Assembly: GCA_900543365.1 (NCBI GenBank)
Contig: UQRG01000089.1
Location: 1 to 6,495 of the forward strand
DNA: 6,495 nt
Origin: an uncultured Eubacterium sp.
Lineage (GTDB): Bacteria > Bacillota > Clostridia > Lachnospirales > CAG-274
Reading direction: 5' to 3'
In this document: piece by piece, positions 1 through 6,383 of the stretch
Numbering within the stretch: the first letter of the stretch is position 1
How the letters are laid out: each line of letters begins with the position of its first letter
Notes under the pieces: model-generated
What the model was told of the DNA's origin: nothing
Database searches by the model: none
Seen by the model: the letters and a program-made list of their open reading frames with translations, nothing else
Made by a program: the position numbers and the translations under genes

Positions 1-221
1 ACAACTGCATAGCCTAATTTTTTATGATTAATAATTTCAAGCCCTAATTCTCTAAGCATATCTATGTCATTGTATATACTTTTTCTTTCTGCTTTAATAC
101 CCCTTTCTTTTAATGCATCAAGAATTTCTAACATTGTTAAATAATGATTTTTATCTGTTTTTTCTAACAAAATTTTACGCAGATAAAAAACCTTAATTTT
201 TTGGTTTACAGATTTTGCCAT
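1..221 (-). CDS. HTH/WYL-type transcriptional regulator, N-terminal 73 residues (partial, runs off left edge)
   Basis: The reading frame starts at an ATG at 221 and stays open to the window edge, so only the first 73 residues are visible. A good Shine-Dalgarno (AGGTGG, 228-233) lies 6 bases upstream of the ATG, which fixes the start. The protein opens MAKSVNQKIKVFYLRKILLE, followed by a stretch resembling a winged helix-turn-helix (LTMLEILDALKERGI, then ERKSIYNDIDMLRELG, about residues 28-61). This pattern, especially the RKSIYNDI helix, is typical of the DeoR/HTH_11-like DNA-binding domain of clostridial WYL-domain regulators. In that family a WYL ligand-binding domain normally follows, but it would lie outside the window and is inferred. 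The gene follows aroA on the same strand after 64 bp with no visible terminator between them, so it may receive readthrough as well as using its own promoter. Its target is unknown. Confidence 0.8.
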   Translation of the reverse strand, partial: MAKSVNQKIKVFYLRKILLEKTDKNHYLTMLEILDALKERGIKAERKSIYNDIDMLRELGLEIINHKKLGYAV

Positions 222-240
222 AAAATACCACCTCATATAT

Positions 241-269
241 AATATACAATAAAATGGCATAATTAGCAA
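241..269 (-). promoter_or_regulatory. Candidate sigma-A promoter of the WYL-type regulator gene
   Basis: Read on the minus strand, TTGCTA (264-269) is followed after exactly 17 bp by TATATT (241-246). It lies just upstream of the Shine-Dalgarno at 228-233, so the leader would be very short, about 15 nt. The region is AT-rich, so a chance match is possible, but box quality, spacing and position all agree. Confidence 0.55.
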
Positions 270-285
270 CTATTTTGTTAAAACT

Positions 286-1560
286 TTATAAATTATTTAA
301 TAAATTGTAGAAATTAGGGAAAGAAATACCTACACAATCAGCATCTATAATTGTAGTTTCACCTTCAGCAATAAGACCGGCAATAGCACAACTCATAGCA
401 ACTCTATGGTCTAAGTGAGAATAAACCTCAGCACCCTTAAGTTTTTGATTACCTTTAATAATCATACCATCATCAGTTTCTTCAATTACAACGCCCATTT
501 TGCCAAGCTCTTGACTCATTGTTGCAATTCTGTTAGACTCTTTAACCTTTAATTCTGTAGCATCTTTAACTACAGTAGTGCCCTCTGCACAAAGAGCAGC
601 AACAGTAAATACAGGAATTTCATCAATCATACGAGGAATAATACTACCTTCTAATGTAGTTGCCTTAAGACTTGAAGTTTTCACCTCAATGTCGCCAACA
701 AGTTCACCGCCAGAATTTCTTTCGTTTATAATTTCAACATAACCACCCATAGCCTTTAAAGCATCAATAATGCCGGTTCTAGTTGGATTAATACCTACAT
801 TTTCAATAATAATATGGGAATTTGGTACAACAAGACCAGCAACCATAAAGAAAGCAGCAGAAGAAATATCACCAGGCACTTCTAAATTCTTGCCGTAAAG
901 TTCTTTAACAGGTGTACTTGTTATTACACCATTTTCGTTTTTAATATTAGCGCCAAAGTAGTTAAGCATAATTTCTGTATGGTCTCTTGATGCTACAGGT
1001 TCAATAATAGTTGTAGTACCTTCAGCAAAAAGACTTGCAAGAAGTATAGATGACTTAACTTGAGCCGATGCTACAGGCATTGTGTATTCCATAGATTTAA
1101 GTTTTTTGCCGTGAATAGTAAGGGGAGCATAACCGTCATTTGTACTTTCAATATCTGCACCCATTTGACTTAAAGGTTTAATAACTCTGTTCATAGGTCT
1201 TTTTTGAATAGATGCATCACCATTAAGAGTTGAATCAAAGCCTTGAGCAGCGAGTATGCCAGATATAAGTCTAATAGTAGTACCACTATTGCCTACATCA
1301 AGGGTTTCTTTAGGTGCATTAAGACCATTTAAGCCTTTACCGTGAACAATAACATTGTCATCATTTACTTCTATATCAATACCAAGTTTTTTAAAACAAG
1401 ATATAGTTGACATACAGTCATCACCTTTTAAAAAACCAGTAATTTTAGTGTCACCTTTTGCAAGGCTGCCAAACATAACTGCTCTATGAGATATTGATTT
1501 ATCTCCCGGTATTTTAATTTTTCCATTAAGACCTGTTCTTGAACTAATTACTTTATTCAT
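286..1560 (-). CDS. aroA: 3-phosphoshikimate 1-carboxyvinyltransferase (EPSP synthase), class II type
   Basis: This cytosolic enzyme transfers the enolpyruvyl group of PEP to shikimate 3-phosphate, the sixth step of the shikimate pathway to chorismate. The 424 residues match the family's usual length and all hallmark motifs are present: GDKSISHRA (19-27), GNSGTTIRL (90-98), KRPMNR (120-125), SAQVK (165-169), SRDHTE (191-196), NPTR (258-261), the catalytic-type Asp in IDEIP (Asp313), KESNRI (340-345) and DHRVAM (384-389). The set GDKS, SAQVK, RDHTE and NPTR matches the published signature of class II EPSP synthases, which are commonly glyphosate-tolerant. The position equivalent to E. coli Gly96 is still Gly (Gly93), while the Pro101 equivalent is Leu98. 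The ATG is preceded by AAGGAG (1567-1572), which overlaps the tyrA stop codon. Only 3 bp separate the genes, implying co-transcription and probably translational coupling with tyrA. No terminator is visible after the stop. Confidence 0.97.
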   Translation of the reverse strand: MNKVISSRTGLNGKIKIPGDKSISHRAVMFGSLAKGDTKITGFLKGDDCMSTISCFKKLGIDIEVNDDNVIVHGKGLNGLNAPKETLDVGNSGTTIRLISGILAAQGFDSTLNGDASIQKRPMNRVIKPLSQMGADIESTNDGYAPLTIHGKKLKSMEYTMPVASAQVKSSILLASLFAEGTTTIIEPVASRDHTEIMLNYFGANIKNENGVITSTPVKELYGKNLEVPGDISSAAFFMVAGLVVPNSHIIIENVGINPTRTGIIDALKAMGGYVEIINERNSGGELVGDIEVKTSSLKATTLEGSIIPRMIDEIPVFTVAALCAEGTTVVKDATELKVKESNRIATMSQELGKMGVVIEETDDGMIIKGNQKLKGAEVYSHLDHRVAMSCAIAGLIAEGETTIIDADCVGISFPNFYNLLNNL

Positions 1561-1563
1561 TTT

Positions 1564-2649
1564 TTACTCCTTATTTAAAACTGTAAAATTCATTGCTTCA
1601 AGTATTTCCTTTGCTTTTTCCTTTTGATTCGGTTCACTAAATGCTATGAGCAAAGCACCTTCTGAGTAATCTCTACTGTTTACAATGCCTATATTTTTTA
1701 TGTTAATATTGTGACTGCTTAAAATAGTGGCTATAATAGCAATTGCACCCGGTTGGTCAGCAATGTCAATATATATTTCGTACTGGGTACATATAGTAAT
1801 AGGCTTTCTGTTGGCAAAAGTATTTCTGTATTCTCTTGCTTTTTCAAAAAAGTCATATAAACTATTGTCATTTGATAGTTCTTTTTCAATAGATTCAATA
1901 TTTTCTTTAAACTTTTTAAGTACAGACAATATTTTGCCTTTGTTATCACTGCATATACTGCTCCACACTTCAGGTGATGAACTAGCTATTCTTGTTATAT
2001 CTTTAAAACCACCGGCAGCTAAAGAGTGCATATAACAATTGTCGTCGTCTAATTCCTCAACAGTGTTTACAAGAGCTGATGCAATAATGTGTGGCATATG
2101 GCTAATAGCGGCAACAGTGTAATCGTGGTAGTCTGGGTCAAGTACAATAGGTACTGCACCTGTAGCCTTAACCAGTTCTGTCATTTTGTCAACCATATCC
2201 TTAGTAACATTTGGTGTCGGAGTAAGAATATAAAAGGCATTTTCAAAAAGATGTGCCTTAGCAGATTTGTAGCCTGTTTTTTCGGACCCAGCCATAGGAT
2301 GTCCGCCAATGAAATGAATATCTTTGAATTTAAGCATTTCATCATATATAGCTTTTTTTGTACTGCCGACATCAGTTATTATACAATCATCTTTTATGTA
2401 AGGAATAAGTTTTTCTACATAGCTAGGGATTTTGTCTACAGATGTACATACAAATACTATATCACAATCCTTAAATATTGACATATCAGTAAGAGAATAA
2501 TTGTCAATAACCTTGTCAGTCATTGCATCAATAAGTGATTGTTCACTTCTGTTCATAGCTGATATTTCTATATCTTCATATTTATTTTTAAGACTTTTGG
2601 CTAAAGAACCTCCTATAAGTCCCAGCCCTATAATACCAATTTTTTTCAT
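1564..2649 (-). CDS. tyrA: Prephenate dehydrogenase with C-terminal ACT domain
   Basis: It oxidatively decarboxylates prephenate to 4-hydroxyphenylpyruvate, the committed step to tyrosine. From the chosen start the protein has 361 residues. The N-terminal Rossmann fold shows GLGLIGGS (8-15) and DVGSTK (93-98). The conserved GGHPMAGSE (115-123), AISHMPH (181-187) and FKDITRIASSSPEVW (215-229) belong to the dehydrogenase core. A C-terminal ACT domain (about 290-358, with IADQPGAIAIIATIL) suggests feedback control by an amino acid, most likely tyrosine. There is no fused chorismate mutase. I chose the ATG at 2649: AGAGGTG (2656-2662) sits 6 bases before it, and the protein then begins MKKIGIIGLG at the first Rossmann strand. 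An in-frame ATG at 2673 would add 8 residues but has no Shine-Dalgarno and lies almost at the predicted transcript start. First gene of the tyrA-aroA unit. Confidence 0.95.
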   Translation of the reverse strand: MKKIGIIGLGLIGGSLAKSLKNKYEDIEISAMNRSEQSLIDAMTDKVIDNYSLTDMSIFKDCDIVFVCTSVDKIPSYVEKLIPYIKDDCIITDVGSTKKAIYDEMLKFKDIHFIGGHPMAGSEKTGYKSAKAHLFENAFYILTPTPNVTKDMVDKMTELVKATGAVPIVLDPDYHDYTVAAISHMPHIIASALVNTVEELDDDNCYMHSLAAGGFKDITRIASSSPEVWSSICSDNKGKILSVLKKFKENIESIEKELSNDNSLYDFFEKAREYRNTFANRKPITICTQYEIYIDIADQPGAIAIIATILSSHNINIKNIGIVNSRDYSEGALLIAFSEPNQKEKAKEILEAMNFTVLNKE

Positions 2650-2655
2650 ATATTG

Positions 2656-2662
2656 CACCTCT
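2656..2662 (-). promoter_or_regulatory. Ribosome binding site that decides the tyrA start
   Basis: On the minus strand this reads AGAGGTG, 6 bases before the ATG at 2649. It lies downstream of the alternative ATG at 2673, which lacks a comparable site, and so supports the shorter TyrA. Confidence 0.8.
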
Positions 2663-2682
2663 TGTGTTTGCATACTTAATTA

Positions 2683-2711
2683 ATTTTATCATTTATATAT
2701 AAATAGGTCAA
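2683..2711 (-). promoter_or_regulatory. Sigma-A promoter of the tyrA-aroA operon
   Basis: On the minus strand TTGACC (2706-2711, five of six matches to TTGACA) is followed after 17 bp by TAAAAT (2683-2688), preceded by a TGn extended -10 element. Transcription would begin near 2676, giving a leader of only about 27 nt before the tyrA ATG. That leaves no room for a T-box, attenuator or riboswitch, so any control would be at initiation or by enzyme feedback. Confidence 0.75.
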
Positions 2712-2767
2712 GAGTCATAAGAAAAAATATAAATTAAATCTATTATATGAATACAATATTCTTTTGA

Positions 2768-2786
2768 AAATGCATTTGTCTGACAA
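2768..2786. promoter_or_regulatory. Overlapping palindromes, possible operator
   Basis: AAATGCATTT (2768-2777) is a perfect 10-bp palindrome. It shares two bases with TTGTCTGACAA (2776-2786), which has perfect 5-bp arms around a central base. They lie between the two divergent promoters, about 57 bp upstream of the tyrA -35 box. They could bind a dimeric regulator, but both are short and the background is AT-rich, so chance is a real alternative. I do not recognise the site as that of a known regulator. Confidence 0.25.
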
Positions 2787-2906
2787 CTCCTTTCATTTTC
2801 GTCATTATTTATTAATAAAACTCTGCTTTTTTGCCCAAAATTACAGTTTTATATGAGTAAAGTATAGTAAAAATTGATAAAAAGTTGAATTTTAAAATAC
2901 TTTCTA

Positions 2907-2935
2907 TTGCTTTTTAGCTACAAAAGTGATATAGT
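2907..2935 (+). promoter_or_regulatory. Promoter of the DUF4914 gene
   Basis: TTGCTT (2907-2912) is followed after 17 bp by TATAGT (2930-2935), and a TG at 2927-2928 makes an extended -10. Transcription would start near 2942, about 150 nt ahead of the ATG. The -35 box TTGCT is shared with the candidate promoters of the DUF1015 gene and the WYL-type regulator gene. Confidence 0.6.
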
Positions 2936-3075
2936 ATATCTTGTATAGTTTTTTTGTTATAAGTAAAACTAGAGTAAAATTAGTACACAAAGGTTTGATA
3001 TAAAGTTGCTTATGTGTGCGTTAAAAGAATCAGTTTGTTAATTATACTGTTTAATAAAGTAAATTTGAAATCTTT

Positions 3076-3082
3076 AAGGAGG
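3076..3082 (+). promoter_or_regulatory. Strong ribosome binding site deciding the DUF4914 start
   Basis: AAGGAGG sits 9 bases before the ATG at 3092. An earlier in-frame ATG at 3014 would add 26 residues but has no Shine-Dalgarno at a usable distance, so 3092 is the start. Confidence 0.85.
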
Positions 3083-3091
3083 TTCATTAAA

Positions 3092-4996
3092 ATGGCAAAG
3101 AAAAATAAGCCTGATGTAGTTAATAAGATGGTTTTGCCACAGTGCTTAAACGATATTATTAAAAACAGTGATGCAAAGATTATTGTTCCTGAAACTAAGG
3201 AAGAATTAATTGATCTTGCAATGGGCGGTAAGGATAAACTTACTAATGATGTAAGCTTTGAAGTAAATGGTAAGGAAGTTAAGGAAGGTACTGTTGTTAA
3301 GTGTAAGAATGGTATTGTTATTAACTTTGATGACCCTGCAATGAGAAGAAGAGACCCTAATTCTATGGTTATTGCAGATGACCTTCCAACTGATAAACCA
3401 ACTCATATGGAGAGATTTGGTACTCCTTTTGAGCCAATTAGAAACGAAACTTTTGATTGGTTAAAGTCACAGGAAAGCTTAATTGTAGTTCCTTTTTATG
3501 CAGGTAATGTATCAATGGGTATTACTTATCCTTGTATGGCTGTTGTTCCAGGTAATTCAGCTTGTTTTGCTACTGCTCTTGCTGAATTACAGGGATTTAT
3601 TCCTTGCAGTAAGGTACCTAACTACTTTAAGCCAAAGGCTGTTATTTATGTAGCACCTACATTCCGTCATACTCACTATGATGGTAAGCAGATTGTAGTT
3701 CACAACAGATTATATGATATGCAGGAAATCTTTAGCTACAATCTTTACTTAGGACCATCTGCTAAGAAGGGCGTTTACTCTATTCTCCTTCATATTGGTG
3801 AGCAGGAAGGTTGGGTAACATTACACGCATCTACAGTTAAGGTTGTTACACCATATGAATTAGAACTTACTATTATGCACGAAGGTGCTTCTGGTGGTGG
3901 TAAGTCTGAAATGACTGAGCCAATTCACAGAGAAGATGATGGTAAGGTTTTACTTGCTACTAACTCAATTACTGGTGAAGAAACTTATGTTGGTATATCA
4001 GACACAGCTACTCTTTACCCTGTAACTGATGATATGGCTCTTGCACATCCATCATTACAGAACAACAGTAAGAAGTTAGTTGTTTGTGATGCTGAATACG
4101 GATGGTTCTTAAGAGTTAATCATATTGACCAGTACGGTACTGAACCTGAAACTGAAAAGGCTTGTTGTCATCCAAAGGAACCACTTGTATTCTTAAATAT
4201 GAATGCAGTTCCTGGTTCTACTTGTCTTATTTGGGACCATATTGAGGATGCCCCAGGTGTACCTTGTCCTAACCCTAGAGTAATTATGCCTAGAAAGCTT
4301 AAGAATAACATTGTTAATGGTACTGCGGAGATTGATGTACGAAGCTTTGGTATTAGAACTCCTCCTACAACTAAGGAGCACCCAGACTATGGTATTATTG
4401 GTATGTTCCATGTTCTTCCACCAGCTCTTGCTTGGATTTGGAGACTTGTTGCACCAAGAGGTTTTGCTAACCCATCTATTATTGATGCTGGTGGTAACCA
4501 GATGAAGTCTGAAGGTGTTGGTTCTTACTGGCCATTTGCTACCGGTAAGAAAGTTGACCAGGCTAATTTATTGTTAAAGCAGATTTTATCTACTCCTAGT
4601 ACAAGATATATCCTTATTCCTAACCAGTATATTGGTGTTTATAAGGTAGGCTTTGCTGGCGAATGGGTAACAAGAGAATACCTCTCAAGAAGAGGTGGTG
4701 CTAAGTTTAAGCAGGAACAGCTTGAAGATGCCAGATGTTCTATTCTTGGTTATGTTCCTAAGTCTGTTAAGATTGATGGCACTCCTATTAACCCAGGTTT
4801 ATTAAAGGTTAATATTCAAGGTAGAGTTGGTAACGAGGCTTATGATATTGGTGCTAAGAAACTTACTGACTTCTTTAAGGAGCAGTTAAAGCAGTTTGAT
4901 ACTCCAGACCTTGACCCATTAGGCAAGAAGATTATTGATGCTGTTATGAACGATGCTAGTGTACAGGAATTTTATGATTTAATTCCTAAGCTTTAA
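3092..4996 (+). CDS. DUF4914 family protein with a PEP carboxykinase-like P-loop
   Basis: The 634-residue soluble protein has no signal peptide or membrane segment. I recognise it as a DUF4914 (PF16260) member from its overall sequence, including AMRRRDP (83-89), YVAPTFRHTHYDG (186-198), HEGASGGGKSEM (263-274), NPRVIMPRK (394-402) and EGVGSYWPFATG (474-485). No function is established for this family as far as I know. A Walker A motif (GASGGGKS, 265-272) implies nucleotide binding. Upstream, AKKG (224-227) and LHAS (244-247) sit as the metal-binding Lys and His regions do in ATP-type PEP carboxykinase, and DAEYGW (333-338) recalls its DDEHGW. A related kinase or carboxykinase-like reaction is inference. 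It is not a standard PckA: overall length and most motifs differ. Codon use is strongly biased (1 ATA among about 45 Ile codons; 17 of 18 Gln codons CAG), unlike its neighbours, suggesting high expression. It is transcribed alone, with its own promoter and terminator. Confidence 0.88.
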   Translation: MAKKNKPDVVNKMVLPQCLNDIIKNSDAKIIVPETKEELIDLAMGGKDKLTNDVSFEVNGKEVKEGTVVKCKNGIVINFDDPAMRRRDPNSMVIADDLPTDKPTHMERFGTPFEPIRNETFDWLKSQESLIVVPFYAGNVSMGITYPCMAVVPGNSACFATALAELQGFIPCSKVPNYFKPKAVIYVAPTFRHTHYDGKQIVVHNRLYDMQEIFSYNLYLGPSAKKGVYSILLHIGEQEGWVTLHASTVKVVTPYELELTIMHEGASGGGKSEMTEPIHREDDGKVLLATNSITGEETYVGISDTATLYPVTDDMALAHPSLQNNSKKLVVCDAEYGWFLRVNHIDQYGTEPETEKACCHPKEPLVFLNMNAVPGSTCLIWDHIEDAPGVPCPNPRVIMPRKLKNNIVNGTAEIDVRSFGIRTPPTTKEHPDYGIIGMFHVLPPALAWIWRLVAPRGFANPSIIDAGGNQMKSEGVGSYWPFATGKKVDQANLLLKQILSTPSTRYILIPNQYIGVYKVGFAGEWVTREYLSRRGGAKFKQEQLEDARCSILGYVPKSVKIDGTPINPGLLKVNIQGRVGNEAYDIGAKKLTDFFKEQLKQFDTPDLDPLGKKIIDAVMNDASVQEFYDLIPKL

Positions 4997-5029
4997 TATT
5001 TAACAAATTTTAATATTTAATAATAGACT

Positions 5030-5058
5030 AAAGGCGGTTCTTCGGAGCTGCCTTTTTT
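5030..5058 (+). terminator. Rho-independent terminator with a UUCG tetraloop
   Basis: An 11-bp stem (5030-5040 with 5045-5055, containing two G-U pairs) is closed by C(TTCG)G, an unusually stable tetraloop. The run of T at 5053-5058 forms the end of the stem and the tail. It lies 33 bp after the DUF4914 stop codon and before the next promoter, so the DUF4914 and DUF1015 genes are mostly separate transcription units. Confidence 0.92.
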
Positions 5059-5073
5059 ATAAAAATAATATAG

Positions 5074-5102
5074 TTGCTTATTTTTATTTTAAATAGTATA
5101 AT
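5074..5102 (+). promoter_or_regulatory. Sigma-A promoter of the DUF1015 gene
   Basis: TTGCTT (5074-5079), a 17-bp spacer, and a perfect TATAAT (5097-5102). It sits directly after the preceding terminator. The leader would be about 25 nt and contains AAAGGAGG (5118-5125), 7 bases before the ATG at 5133. Confidence 0.8.
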
Positions 5103-5132
5103 TAAAAAATAAAAAATAAAGGAGGAAATTTT

Positions 5133-6377
5133 ATGTCAATTATAAGACCCTTTAAAGGCTATAGACCTAAACAAGACCTTTGTAGTAAAGTTGCAGCACT
5201 TCCTTATGATGTAATGACATCGGAAGAAGCAAGAAAAATGGTTAAGGACAATCCCTATTCTTTTCTTCATATAGACAAGGCTGAAATAGATTTACCACCT
5301 GAAATTGACCACTATTCTGATGTTGTTTATCAAAAAGCTAAGGATAACCTTTGGAATATGATTGAAAAAGGTATTTATATTCAGGATAAAAAACCTGTTT
5401 TATATATTTATCAGCTTACTATGAAGTGCAAAAGTCAAACTGGACTTGTTGCTTGCACATCTATTGATGAGTATATAGAGAACAAAATAAAGAAACATGA
5501 GCTTACACGAGCTGATAAAGAGGAAGATAGAATTCATCATGTAGACACTTGTAATGCAAATACGGGTCCTATTTTTCTTACTTATAAGAATAAAACAAGT
5601 ATTGACGGTATTATTAACAAGGTTATTGAAAATGAGCCAATATATGACTTTAGGGCAGATGACGGTATTAAGCACACAGTTTGGCTTATAGATAATAATG
5701 AAGTTATTAATAATCTTATTAATGAGTTTAAGTGTGTGCCTGCTCTTTATATTGCTGATGGACATCACAGAAACGCATCAGCTGTTAAGGTTGGTTTAAA
5801 AAGACGACAAAATAATCCCAATTATACAGGTAATGAGGAGTTTAATTACTATTTATCTGTAATTTTCCCTGATAATCAGCTTTATATTATGGATTACAAC
5901 AGAGTTGTTAAGGACTTAAATGGTTTAAGTAATGAGGAATTTATAGCTGAAATAAGTAAAAAATTTTATGTATCAGAGTATAAGGGAAATGAATGTTGTA
6001 AGCCTTGTGAAAAGCATACTTTTGGTATGTATTTAGATAAAAAGTGGTATTTATTAAAGGCAAAAGATGCTATTGTAAATGAAAATGATACTGTAGCTTG
6101 CCTTGATGTATCTATACTTCAAAATGAGCTTTTAGCTCCCATATTAGGTATTGGTGACCCTAGAACTGACAAGAGGATTGATTTTGTTGGTGGTATAAGA
6201 GGACTTAAGGAACTTGAAAATAGAGTAGATAGTGGAGAAATGAAAGTTGCTTTCTCTATGTATCCAACTACTATGGAACAGCTTATGAATATTGCGGATG
6301 ATAACAAAATTATGCCTCCTAAGTCAACTTGGTTTGAGCCTAAGTTGAGAAGTGGTATCTTTATACACGAATTATAG
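5133..6377 (+). CDS. DUF1015 family protein (COG4198)
   Basis: The 414-residue soluble protein matches the usual length of DUF1015 (PF06245) members. Family motifs seen are RPFKGYRP (5-12), LPYDVM (23-28), NPYSFLHI (40-47), HELTRADKEEDR (122-133), YIADGHHRNASA (206-217) and MPPKSTWFEPKLRSG (394-408). The function is not established to my knowledge. In many anaerobes the gene neighbours serA/serC, the 3-phosphoglycerate to phosphoserine steps, but neither is in this window. The ADGHHR motif and the C-terminal PPKST motif recall the free-serine kinases SerK and SbnI of the ParB/Srx fold. A role in serine or phosphoserine metabolism is therefore a reasonable hypothesis, not a demonstrated one. 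A Cys cluster (ECCKPC, 287-292) lies in the less conserved second half. The start is fixed by AAAGGAGG at 7 bases spacing. Unlike the gene before it, it uses ATA freely for Ile (about 13 codons), suggesting ordinary expression. Confidence 0.9.
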   Translation: MSIIRPFKGYRPKQDLCSKVAALPYDVMTSEEARKMVKDNPYSFLHIDKAEIDLPPEIDHYSDVVYQKAKDNLWNMIEKGIYIQDKKPVLYIYQLTMKCKSQTGLVACTSIDEYIENKIKKHELTRADKEEDRIHHVDTCNANTGPIFLTYKNKTSIDGIINKVIENEPIYDFRADDGIKHTVWLIDNNEVINNLINEFKCVPALYIADGHHRNASAVKVGLKRRQNNPNYTGNEEFNYYLSVIFPDNQLYIMDYNRVVKDLNGLSNEEFIAEISKKFYVSEYKGNECCKPCEKHTFGMYLDKKWYLLKAKDAIVNENDTVACLDVSILQNELLAPILGIGDPRTDKRIDFVGGIRGLKELENRVDSGEMKVAFSMYPTTMEQLMNIADDNKIMPPKSTWFEPKLRSGIFIHEL

Positions 6378-6383
6378 AATATT

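Larger units (their letters stand above)
2650..3091. other. Divergent intergenic region between tyrA and the DUF4914 gene
   Basis: This 442-bp gap contains no gene that I can support. It holds the minus-strand tyrA promoter (2683-2711) at the left and a plus-strand promoter (2907-2935) towards the right. Between them lie about 195 bp of very AT-rich sequence with two overlapping short palindromes at 2768-2786. A second possible plus-strand promoter is TTACAG (2841-2846), 16 bp, TATAGT (2863-2868), but it is weaker. The leader from about 2942 to 3091 is roughly 150 nt and has only one weak predicted hairpin (GTACACA at 2983-2989 with TGTGTGC at 3013-3019, one G-U pair, 23-nt loop). I recognise no riboswitch class or T-box motif. 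Confidence 0.6.

Noticed and set aside
2089..2481. Plus-strand open frame of 130 codons opposite tyrA
   Set aside because: It lies wholly antisense to a certain gene, has no ribosome binding site, and its composition (runs of Ile, Tyr, Cys, Phe) is typical of a shadow frame.
2650..2673. Longer TyrA starting at 2673
   Set aside because: There is no ribosome binding site, it lies about 3 bases from the predicted transcript start, and the Rossmann strand begins right at the ATG at 2649.
2650..2760. T-box or other tyrosine-responsive leader ahead of tyrA
   Set aside because: I found no T-box sequence (AGGGTGG-like) on the minus strand, and the predicted leader of about 27 nt is too short to hold one.
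2743..2775. Minus-strand mini-ORF of 10 codons (starting MHFQK) with AAAGGAG upstream
   Set aside because: The spacing of about 11 bases is too long, the peptide is tiny, and no promoter or terminator frames it. Probably chance in AT-rich DNA.
3014..3091. Longer N-terminus for the DUF4914 protein from an ATG at 3014
   Set aside because: There is no Shine-Dalgarno ahead of 3014, the extra 26 residues do not look like the rest of the protein, and AAGGAGG stands at a usable distance before 3092.
3092..4996. Calling this gene pckA (PEP carboxykinase)
   Set aside because: Several local motifs resemble the ATP-type enzyme, but the P-loop sequence, length and overall sequence are those of DUF4914. 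The carboxykinase activity is only a hypothesis.
4992..5020. Two copies of TTTAATATTTAA, 17 bp apart, after the DUF4914 stop region
   Set aside because: Pure A/T 12-mers in AT-rich intergenic DNA. The first overlaps the stop codon, and no function is suggested.
5400..5768. Minus-strand open frame of 122 codons opposite the DUF1015 gene
   Set aside because: It is antisense to a clear family member and shows Asn/Ile-rich low-complexity composition with no recognisable motif.
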